From Bacteroidales bacterium (GTDB lineage Bacteria > Bacteroidota > Bacteroidia > Bacteroidales > UBA932): a stretch of DNA of 5,078 nucleotides. Below the pieces are notes generated by a model, which was not told where the DNA came from, did not search any database, and saw only the letters and a program-made list of their open reading frames with translations. A program made the translations under genes and the position numbers. The stretch spans positions 1 to 5,078 of the forward strand of contig JALNXR010000169.1 of the NCBI GenBank assembly GCA_023230265.1. The letters run 5' to 3'. Positions within the stretch are counted from its first letter, which is position 1. Each line of letters starts with the position of its first letter. This document shows, piece after piece, positions 1 through 5,078 of the stretch.

Positions 1-460
1 CATAAAACCACTGAGTAATGTCGAGTGCGGGAATATTGCAGTCGCTTAGAGTTTGCCCCTCTGCCAGCAGGGTGTTGAGGTTGACGTTCGCGTAATCATT
101 GCTGCGGGTTGTAGCCATCACGATCATTCTTCCTGCAGCATCATACTGATACGCTACGGGATAGCTTGTTCCCCATGTAGCGATGGTTTGGCCCAATGGA
201 TCATAAGCAGTATGACTGACTTGACCGAGGGCATTACTAACTATCGTTCGTTGGCCGAGGCTGTTGTAGAATAAATACGTTTTATTCGTGGAGCTTTGTG
301 TATAGCTCACCTGCCCAAAATCGTTGTAAGCAGTAACGGTGGTGTTGCTCCGTCCATCTGTTGCGGAAACCTGCCGAGCAAATCCATCATAGGTATAGTT
401 GTTTGTGACACTTGTTGATGAAACGCCTTGTATTGGATATCCAGCTACAAATTTCTGTAC
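1..460 (-). repeat. Diverged tandem duplicate of RHS segment (left copy)
   Basis: This segment aligns to 4619-5078 at a constant offset of 4618 bp with no net insertion or deletion. Hand counts over three 60-base blocks (starting at 1, 181 and 361) gave 14, 18 and 15 mismatches, about 74% identity. The encoded proteins differ at about 30 of 153 residues, so most of the base changes are silent. The match is cut by both window edges and should be longer. Confidence 0.9.
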
Positions 461-1717
461 TACATCAACATCTGATTCCGGCGTGTCTATTATAGTCCAG
501 CTTGTGGCATTAGCGGCATCAGTGTAGGTCGACGTTCTTGTAACATTTCCTAACCAGTCCTCGGTTTCACTTTGAGTGTTCAGGATTGCGCTGTTGTAAG
601 AGTCTTCTCCAAGGCTGGTCATCCGCACTCTGGATATTGAGCTGGTGATACAGGTTGTCGAGTTTGTCCCTACCCATATCATGCTGTATGTCACTTTCCA
701 CCAGTCATTAGAGCGTAGCTCGTAAATCCTGTCAATCTTGTGAATCCTGTCTAAGCCTGCATAGTCAACCCCTCCGTTAGTGTTCACATCAAGACAGGTA
801 ACGATCTGTTCTCCGAGGCTGTTGTATTCATAAAGCGTGTCCGCTGATCCTGTGCGAGTTGTCTTTGTTAATCGGCCGCTAGTGGAGTCATAAAAGTTTG
901 ATGTTATCCCCAGCGGCGTGACTGTCGCCACAACCCGCCCAAGAAAATCGTATACACTCTCCGAGGTCGTGATTTTTTCGCTCATATCCCATGTAACCAG
1001 AGTCACAGTATCCCTGCGGCAGTCGTTAGAGAGCCACTCCTGGTTGTGCGCCTCGGACGTAAACATGGGCTTTTTTGAAACAGTATCTGTCCATTGACTA
1101 TATGTTTGAGTTGCCCCGCCTGGATTCCGAATTGTTACGGTCTGGATTCCGCGGCTTTGGGTTACCTCATACACACTGCTGCTGAAATAGAGTACAAAGT
1201 TGGTCGTGACAACTCCGAGCGGGTCGGTGGTGACTCGGTGATGGCTGGTGCCGAAGGGATAGACGGTTGTGTTAGTTTGCGCATGGTAGCCGCTGACAGC
1301 ATTGCCGGTTTCTCCGCTGGCAACATAACGAATGCTGTATTTCTCCCGTCCGATGGGGTCGGCCACTGTGTGACGTGCGGGAAAACAGCCGTCAGCTCCG
1401 GGGAGGCTTCCCTGTGAGAGGTAAAGGGTCTTTGATTCGCCTGCATCAATGAAGGGGGGCGCGATCTGTGATGTGACCTGCCCGTCGCGGGCGACGGTGC
1501 TGATGATCCGACAGCAATCCCAATAAAAAGACTTCATCTTTTTATAATAATCCGTTTCACGGATTTGATACGATTTAAACATGAAAACGAATGCTGTATG
1601 AATTGAAAAAAATTCACCACTAAGCATAAAGATGTGCTCTGGACGCCCAGCTTTTTCATCTGCGAGGTCTTGATCAAAGGCAGCTTGACCATCTTGTATG
1701 TTTTGTTCTTTATTCAT
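1..1717 (-). CDS. RHS/YD-repeat protein, second copy (partial, runs off left edge)
   Basis: The minus-strand frame is open from ATG 1717 to base 2 with no stop, 572 codons, and continues outside the window; an in-frame TAG at 1718-1720 lies just before the ATG. From about residue 65 it reads as YD/RHS repeats, e.g. YDFLGRVVATVTPLG, LYEYNSLGEQIV, YTYDGFARQV, AYNDFGQVSYT, FYNSLGQRTIV and YQYDAAGRMI. Such repeats build a large beta-sheet shell, usually of secreted or cell-surface proteins, around a C-terminal effector. About residues 1-60 (MNKEQNIQDG...) do not look like RHS, have no signal peptide and no clear Shine-Dalgarno sequence, so the true start is uncertain; Met61 (base 1537) is an alternative. 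The N-terminal part expected of an RHS carrier is absent, so this is either an orphan RHS unit or a 5'-truncated gene. Residues 310-321 form a dockerin-like loop (DVNTNGGVD). The last 153 residues are about 80% identical to the right copy. RHS identity is firm; start and intactness are not. Confidence 0.8.
   Translation of the reverse strand, partial: MNKEQNIQDGQAAFDQDLADEKAGRPEHIFMLSGEFFSIHTAFVFMFKSYQIRETDYYKKMKSFYWDCCRIISTVARDGQVTSQIAPPFIDAGESKTLYLSQGSLPGADGCFPARHTVADPIGREKYSIRYVASGETGNAVSGYHAQTNTTVYPFGTSHHRVTTDPLGVVTTNFVLYFSSSVYEVTQSRGIQTVTIRNPGGATQTYSQWTDTVSKKPMFTSEAHNQEWLSNDCRRDTVTLVTWDMSEKITTSESVYDFLGRVVATVTPLGITSNFYDSTSGRLTKTTRTGSADTLYEYNSLGEQIVTCLDVNTNGGVDYAGLDRIHKIDRIYELRSNDWWKVTYSMIWVGTNSTTCITSSISRVRMTSLGEDSYNSAILNTQSETEDWLGNVTRTSTYTDAANATSWTIIDTPESDVDVVQKFVAGYPIQGVSSTSVTNNYTYDGFARQVSATDGRSNTTVTAYNDFGQVSYTQSSTNKTYLFYNSLGQRTIVSNALGQVSHTAYDPLGQTIATWGTSYPVAYQYDAAGRMIVMATTRSNDYANVNLNTLLAEGQTLSDCNIPALDITQWFY
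725..751 (-). repeat. 9-bp tandem repeat x3 inside RHS frame
   Basis: On the plus strand three 9-base units follow each other: aatcctgtc, aatcttgtg, aatcctgtc. Read on the coding strand they give DRI-HKI-DRI (residues 323-331 of the left RHS protein). The unit is three codons long, so copy-number change keeps the frame. It sits between a conserved 'VDYAGLDRI' segment and 'YELRSNDWW', which looks like a linker. Similar 'aatcctgt' strings occur as short interspersed repeats in other environmental genomes (from memory). Confidence 0.8.
1523..1565. other. Two adjacent perfect hairpins near RHS copy junction
   Basis: Bases 1523-1531 (ataaaaaga) and 1537-1545 (tctttttat) form a 9-bp perfect stem with the 5-base loop cttca. 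Bases 1549-1554 (aatccg) and 1560-1565 (cggatt) form a 6-bp perfect stem with the loop tttca. They are 3 bases apart. They fall at the place where recognisable RHS sequence gives way to non-RHS sequence in the left gene. The first has a T-run in its 3' arm on either strand but is not a convincing terminator. It may be a junction scar or simply AT-rich chance pairing. Confidence 0.4.
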
Positions 1718-1968
1718 CTAAAACCCGCCGAGTTATTACCGCGAAACCTCGAAAGCCTTTACCTATTCTCTTTCTTTATGCCGCCAAGAAAATGTGCGGT
1801 TCGCTTTTTTGTGTCAATATTCGGTTGTTTCTCTCAATTTCTCTTGGTGTTCATCCCGCAAAGACGAAATTTAATGTAATCTCAACTCTCTTGAGACTCT
1901 TTTCAGCCCTATAAATACTGCCGCATTCGCCAATTTAGCACATAGATCATTTTTTTGACTCTCTGAGG
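1718..1968. other. Gene-free AT-rich spacer between partner gene and second RHS copy
   Basis: No coding region with recognisable features was found on either strand. A plus-strand open frame across 1634-1879 has no ribosome binding site, low-complexity Phe/Leu content and no family resemblance, so it is not called. On the minus strand a TTGACA-like hexamer (complement of 1812-1817) stands 17 bases before a poor -10 (CATTTT, complement of 1789-1794); this is only a weak promoter candidate for the left RHS frame. A 6-bp hairpin (1880-1896) lacks a useful T-run on the minus strand. No terminator for the upstream gene is evident, so transcription may read through. Confidence 0.5.
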
Positions 1969-2505
1969 CTAAGGCCTCTCAGCAGCCCCATTAGTATTAT
2001 CTGTGTAAAATCCTTTTGGTTTAACATTTATTTTTCTCCTCACTTTTTTATACTTTTCGGATTGCCGATTATTCATTATTTTTGTGTATCCCAATGTTGC
2101 GTCCGCTAGTATACTTAAAGCTTTCTCATGAGAATTTAACTCTTGTGTGTTTTGAACAATTGAATCTCCGTAACCGTAAGTTTTGGAATCCGCTATAGCT
2201 GCTAGCACAATTGTTAATCTCTCCTTCCCTTCGGGCGAAAAATTGACGGATTCAGACGACAATTTGACAATAAGCCTGTCCTGTATGTTATCCATAGCTC
2301 TAAACATTGCCGATGTACTTACCATTGAACACTGTCTTCTCAATCTGTAAATTAAAGCCAATTGTGATGATGCTTCAGCTAACAAAACCTCTTCTTTCAA
2401 ATTACTTTCTGGCTTGGAAGTATACGTGTTTAAGTTATAAACGCATATTGAAAGCAACAAAACAAAAACTAACCCTAATATTAACAAAGCATTTTTTGAA
2501 ATCAT
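1969..2505 (-). CDS. Small single-pass membrane protein, candidate immunity/partner of the RHS tail
   Basis: This 178-residue protein begins at ATG 2505 (MISKNALLIL). I chose it because GAGGG lies 8 bases upstream; an in-frame ATG at 2538 would add 11 residues and overlap the RHS stop by 10 bases, but has no comparable site. Residues about 6-23 are a strongly hydrophobic helix preceded by a single Lys, which predicts an N-in anchor with the remaining 150 or so residues outside the cytoplasm. Cys21 is preceded by L-S-I, a poor lipobox, so a lipoprotein is less likely. The rest looks mainly helical and polar, and residues about 150-165 are Lys/Arg-rich (KYKKVRRKINVK). I recognise no family. It starts 23 nt after the stop of the RHS gene, shares its low GC (19 of 60 bases at 2401-2460) and is followed by no further gene of that cassette. 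In RHS loci this position is normally held by the gene protecting against the C-terminal tip, so an immunity role is inferred from context only. Confidence 0.75.
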   Translation of the reverse strand: MISKNALLILGLVFVLLLSICVYNLNTYTSKPESNLKEEVLLAEASSQLALIYRLRRQCSMVSTSAMFRAMDNIQDRLIVKLSSESVNFSPEGKERLTIVLAAIADSKTYGYGDSIVQNTQELNSHEKALSILADATLGYTKIMNNRQSEKYKKVRRKINVKPKGFYTDNTNGAAERP

Positions 2506-2513
2506 AATATTTT

Positions 2514-2518
2514 CCCTC
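2514..2518 (-). promoter_or_regulatory. Shine-Dalgarno site of the small membrane protein gene
   Basis: The minus strand reads GAGGG, 8 bases before ATG 2505. It decides the start in favour of 2505 over the ATG at 2538, which lies inside the end of the RHS frame. The site lies in the 23-nt gap after the RHS stop codon, which suggests that the two genes are co-transcribed. Confidence 0.7.
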
Positions 2519-2528
2519 GCCTCATGAC

Positions 2529-2999
2529 TTACCACCATCTATATGTCGGCCATTCTGGTTTCTTGACATCATACCCTTCTTCTTCCTTACCTGGTTTTAA
2601 AGATTTTTTTAAACCATCTACTGTCGATTGTGTTGTCTCTACAAAAAAGGTAGGCCATGAGATCAATTTACCCAATGAATCTACAACAAATGCGCCCACG
2701 GACTTTATATTGGGAATTATAGGAGGCCATGCTCCCGGTGCGGCAGATTGTGAAACAAATACACCTGCATGACTTATATCATAGCCAGCAATTCCCGCTG
2801 ACCATTTAGCACAAGGTTCTTTTGGACAAACAAATTTCTTTTTAAAATTTCTTATGTACTTAAAGTTTAAGGAAAATTGAACATCTCCAATTCCTGTGCC
2901 AGGAATTTGGTTATCAGGCGAAACACCAAAAAAGATCCACTCGTCATCTATCCATTCTTCTTTCTGAGTTGGTATGCAATATTTTTCACGTCTCCCCCA
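2529..2999 (-). other. Unique C-terminal tip module (putative effector domain)
   Basis: This encodes residues 301-456 of the RHS C-terminal piece, immediately after the core motif DYLGR. It is AT-rich (20 of 60 bases are G or C at 2581-2640) against the core (35 of 60 at 3541-3600), the composition break expected of an exchangeable RHS tip. Visible features are WIDDEWIFFG, a Gly-rich turn (IPGTGIGDVQ), the basic stretch YIRNFKKKF, the pair Cys358/Cys363, a mildly hydrophobic segment (about 378-420) with several Pro, and the charged end KPGKEEEGYDVKKPEW closing in RWW. I see no HNH, deaminase, ADP-ribosyltransferase or peptidase signature. Effector function is inferred from position only; a plain divergent tail is possible. 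Confidence 0.6.
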
Positions 3000-3899
3000 T
3001 CTACCCAAATAATCCCACTTGTTAATACCGTCATTCTTAAGAAACAGATACAGCCCCGGACCATCTTGTTCCTCAACAGGATCCTTGCTAAACCATATCC
3101 CAAGGATCGGATCATAATAACGATGTCCGTAATAATATAATCCGGTTTCGGGATCATAGCATTTGGTTGAGAAGCGGAAGGCGAAATCGTCAGCCATGAC
3201 ACCTGATTGAGCGGTTATCTCGCCGAAGGCATTATATTCGTAATGCGCTTTGACTGCTCCGGTGTTATCAATGTATTCTGTCACATTTCCGTTTGCGCCA
3301 CCAAGAGCATAATAGGTGTTGGTGCCGGATTCGGCGGTTTTCGTTTCTGCCAACAGGCCCCCGACACCACCGGCACCTTGAAGTGTGCCGGATAAATCTA
3401 AGCCCCATGCGTAATAGTTCACGTTTGTTGTAAATTCGGTTTGATCGATGATTATCTCGGCTACAATGTTCCATCCATCCCAGATGTAGCGGCAGATTTC
3501 CAGTGCGCTCCATGAACCTTGCGGGTCTGTGGGTGATGGCGGGTAGGAGATACTGCGACCTGCCATCATGCTGGTGGTCCTGGATGCTCGACGGTTCATG
3601 TAATCGTAGGTGTAGTCGATGCGGGTCGCTCCATTCGTTGTGCCCCAGTAGTTAGGAGCGGATGAGGTCAGGCGGTTTTCGCCGTCCCATGAGTGAGCCC
3701 AATGAATGCCATCCCATGTGAGATTGCCGTCAAGGTCATGGGAAAGATTCCTCACAGAGCCCGCAAAGCTCGCAGAGGTGTATTGGTTGAGCTGGTTTGC
3801 AGTATACACATTAGTAACTGTCGACTGTCCACTGTAGACTGTAGACTGTTTACGGTTTCCAATTGGATCGTTACTATAGCTGTGGTTATCGTTGCCCAT
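2529..3899 (-). CDS. RHS protein, C-terminal piece: RHS core plus unique C-terminal tail
   Basis: The frame is open from the codon after the TGA (4091) to TAA 2529-2531. The first possible start is ATG 3899, giving 456 residues; no GTG or TTG lies upstream in the open part and no good ribosome site precedes the ATG, so it is more naturally the continuation of the 4092-5078 piece. Residues 1-240 hold YD repeats (WDGENRLTSS, DYTYDYMNRRASR, YIWDGWNIVAE, HYEYNAFGEIT). Residues 241-300 are the RHS-associated core (FRFSTKCYDPETGLYYYGHR, RYYDPILGIWFSKDP, INKWDYLGR), matching TIGR03696-type cores. The usual DPxGL end motif is here DYLGR (296-300). Residues 301-456 are a unique tail with Trp-rich ends and a CPKEPC motif (358-363). 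In the family the core shields and may autoproteolytically release the tip. The 5' part contains a 7-bp tandem repeat (KQSTVYSGQSTV). Whether any product is made depends on the TGA. Confidence 0.85.
   Translation of the reverse strand: MGNDNHSYSNDPIGNRKQSTVYSGQSTVTNVYTANQLNQYTSASFAGSVRNLSHDLDGNLTWDGIHWAHSWDGENRLTSSAPNYWGTTNGATRIDYTYDYMNRRASRTTSMMAGRSISYPPSPTDPQGSWSALEICRYIWDGWNIVAEIIIDQTEFTTNVNYYAWGLDLSGTLQGAGGVGGLLAETKTAESGTNTYYALGGANGNVTEYIDNTGAVKAHYEYNAFGEITAQSGVMADDFAFRFSTKCYDPETGLYYYGHRYYDPILGIWFSKDPVEEQDGPGLYLFLKNDGINKWDYLGRWGRREKYCIPTQKEEWIDDEWIFFGVSPDNQIPGTGIGDVQFSLNFKYIRNFKKKFVCPKEPCAKWSAGIAGYDISHAGVFVSQSAAPGAWPPIIPNIKSVGAFVVDSLGKLISWPTFFVETTQSTVDGLKKSLKPGKEEEGYDVKKPEWPTYRWW
3817..3851 (-). 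repeat. 7-bp tandem repeat x5 inside RHS frame
   Basis: The plus strand reads actgtcg, actgtcc, actgtag, actgtag, actgttt in direct succession. The coding strand gives residues KQSTVYSGQSTV. Because 7 is not a multiple of 3, a gain or loss of one or two units would shift the frame, while three units (21 bp) would not. Similar 'actgt' heptamer arrays occur as short dispersed repeats in other bacteria (from memory). Confidence 0.85.
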
Positions 3900-4091
3900 G
3901 ATTACACTTATGACTTCACCACGGATATTGTAATCAAAATCGTTGATGAGTGTCGAGCCGCTGTAATAATCGGCTCGCCGGGTCCGGCGACCAAGCGGAT
4001 CATTGATATAATCAAACGCTGAGGTCGTAGTGGCGTACCATGAGTTTGAAATGGCGGTGATTAAATTTCGTTCCGATTCATATTGGCGAGT

Positions 4092-4094
4092 TCA
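4092..4094 (-). other. In-frame TGA interrupting the RHS gene
   Basis: The 5078-4095 and 4091-2529 stretches are in the same frame (codon ends at positions congruent to 2 modulo 3). The text reads SSDSGVQ-TGA-TRQYESERNLITAI, with RHS-like sequence on both sides. One base change from CGA (Arg) or TGG (Trp) would explain it. Other visible genes end in TAA and TAG. This is a nonsense mutation, a sequencing error or, less likely, a recoded codon. Confidence 0.9.
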
Positions 4095-5078
4095 CTGAAC
4101 GCCTGAATCAGAGCTCATGGCGTTTACAAGATCGGTTCCATGTAGATATGTGTATGTGTATGTGAATGTGTTGATCTCGGTGCCGATAATTGAAGTTATG
4201 GTGTTAAGCCTGTTGAAAATCTCATAACCATATATAATTTTTTTGACGGGATTTATCGGGTCGGCAGGATTATAGAGTTCGTAGCCGATATCCCGTCCGA
4301 AAACATCCTGTTTGCGTTTGATAATCCAGCCGTTCTGGGTCTCGTAGTCGAGAGCTAAACCATCATAATGAAAAGTGCTGGTTGAGGCCGAGCTTGATGA
4401 TGAAGTTATGCGGCCTAAACGGTCGTGTGTGTAGGTTATAGCCGGGGTTGAGTCGCTGTAATTCACATTTATAATCTGCCCGAGATCGCCGTATGTGTAA
4501 GTTGTATTTTTGCCTCGCGCCCAAGTGCGGGTATGGAGTTTGCCGGTTTCTGTATATGTGTATGAAGGGCCGTTAGCGTCGGCGTAAATCTTTTGGGTCA
4601 GTAACCCTGTGGTATCATCATAGAGCCATTGAGTTATATCCAATGCGGGAATGTTGCAGTCGCTTAGGGTTTCATCAGTCGGTACAAGGGTATTCAAATT
4701 GACATTTGCATAATTATTACTTCTGGTTGTAGCCATCGCAACCATGCGGCCAGCCGAGTCAAATTGATAGGCAACCGGATAGCTTGTTCCCCATGTGGCG
4801 ATGGTTTGACCTTGTAGGTTATAGGCGGTGTGGCTGACCTGACCAAGAGCGTTTGAAACCATAGTTCGCTGACCGAGACTGTTGTAGAAGTAATAGGTTT
4901 TGTTCGTGGAATTTTGTGTGTAACTTACTTGTCCAAGGTCATTGTAAGCTGTAATTGTTGTATTAGTCCGGCCATCGGTTACGGATGTCTGCCGTGAATA
5001 ACCGTCGTATGTGTAACTGTTGGTGACACTTGTTGATGAAACACTTTGTACCGGATAACCTGCGACTGATTTTTGTAT
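4092..5078 (-). CDS. RHS/YD-repeat protein, upstream piece (partial, enters from right edge, ends at internal TGA)
   Basis: The frame is open from the right edge to TGA 4092-4094, 328 codons. An ATG at 4862 is internal (QRTMVSNALG) and is not the gene start, because YD-repeat coding continues unbroken to 5078 (AGYPVQSVSS, YTYDGYSRQT, AYNDLGQVSYT, FYNSLGQRTM). Further repeats are YQFDSAGRMVAM, WLYDDTTGLLTQKIYADANG, YTYTETGKLHTRTWARG, YTYGDLGQIINVNY and YTHDRLGRITSS. These are typical RHS shell repeats (PF05593/TIGR01643 type) and contain no catalytic site. The piece matches the left RHS copy over 4619-5078. It is normally one gene with 2529-4091, since frame and repeat content run straight through the TGA; as annotated the gene is broken or needs readthrough. 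Confidence 0.85.
   Translation of the reverse strand: MQKSVAGYPVQSVSSTSVTNSYTYDGYSRQTSVTDGRTNTTITAYNDLGQVSYTQNSTNKTYYFYNSLGQRTMVSNALGQVSHTAYNLQGQTIATWGTSYPVAYQFDSAGRMVAMATTRSNNYANVNLNTLVPTDETLSDCNIPALDITQWLYDDTTGLLTQKIYADANGPSYTYTETGKLHTRTWARGKNTTYTYGDLGQIINVNYSDSTPAITYTHDRLGRITSSSSSASTSTFHYDGLALDYETQNGWIIKRKQDVFGRDIGYELYNPADPINPVKKIIYGYEIFNRLNTITSIIGTEINTFTYTYTYLHGTDLVNAMSSDSGVQ
4147..4170 (-). repeat. 6-bp microsatellite (tatgtg x3 plus aatgtg) encoding Tyr-Thr
   Basis: Three exact tatgtg units are followed by one aatgtg. The coding strand reads alternating Thr and Tyr or Phe (TFTYTYTY) in a predicted beta strand of a YD repeat. The 6-base unit keeps the frame. It lies about 50 bases before the interrupting TGA on the coding strand. 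Confidence 0.7.
4619..5078 (-). repeat. Diverged tandem duplicate of RHS segment (right copy)
   Basis: Partner of 1-460. The homology presumably continues beyond the right edge, because the left copy extends about 1,050 bases further in the N-terminal direction. Confidence 0.9.

Noticed and set aside
1162..1449. Minus-strand 95-codon open frame
   Set aside because: It is a shifted frame inside the left RHS gene, whose true frame is open and YD-repeat-like throughout.
1789..1817. Minus-strand sigma-70-like promoter (TTGACA, 17-bp spacer, CATTTT)
   Set aside because: The -10 matches only half of the consensus; mentioned in the spacer entry but not called.
1634..1879. Plus-strand 81-codon hydrophobic open frame in the spacer
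   Set aside because: No ribosome binding site, low-complexity Phe/Leu-rich text, and it overlaps the start of the left RHS frame on the other strand.
1965..1978. gaggc-taag-gcctc hairpin as a terminator for the small gene
   Set aside because: On the minus strand it is followed by an A-run, not a T-run, and it overlaps the stop codon.
2440..2505. Lipoprotein signal in the small protein
   Set aside because: The residues before Cys21 (LSI) do not fit a lipobox well; a plain signal anchor is more likely.
3817..3851. CRISPR-like array
   Set aside because: Units are 7 bases, contiguous and without spacers, so it is a simple tandem repeat.
4092..4094. TGA as a sense codon of a variant genetic code
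   Set aside because: It is the only in-frame TGA in about 1,600 codons, TGG is used freely for Trp, and a point nonsense change is simpler.

Overview
All genes supported here lie on the minus strand, so the biological order is right to left. The window holds parts of two related RHS/YD-repeat genes and a small membrane-anchored protein gene between them. The YD-repeat text ('DITQWLYDDTTGLL', 'RTWARG', 'INKWDYLG') resembles RHS proteins I associate from memory with environmental bacteria of the Planctomycetota/Verrucomicrobiota/Lentisphaerota/Kiritimatiellota group. That placement is tentative. No rRNA, tRNA, CRISPR array, integrase or transposase is visible.

Right half (5078 down to 2529): an RHS protein that enters from beyond the right edge. 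Its frame is continuous down to the C-terminal RHS core and a 156-residue unique tail, except for a single in-frame TGA at 4092-4094 that splits it into two pieces. The tail (2999-2529) is much more AT-rich than the core and resembles no family I know. This is the usual layout of an RHS carrier with an exchangeable C-terminal effector tip. After a 23-nt gap and behind a good Shine-Dalgarno sequence comes a 178-residue protein (2505-1969) with one N-terminal transmembrane helix. By position it is a candidate immunity or partner protein for the tail.

Middle (1968-1718): an AT-rich gene-free stretch.

Left third (1717-1): a second RHS open frame without any stop, running off the left edge. Its last 153 residues in the window match the right copy at a constant offset of 4618 bp with no net indel. 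Nucleotide identity is about 74% in hand-counted blocks and protein identity about 80%. The second copy starts in mid-repeat behind about 60 residues that do not look like RHS, so it appears to be a duplicated, N-terminally cut RHS unit. A likely reading is a tandem carrier-tip-partner locus followed by a second RHS unit whose tip lies outside the window. Two short tandem repeats (9 bp x3 and 7 bp x5) are embedded in the coding sequence of the two copies.
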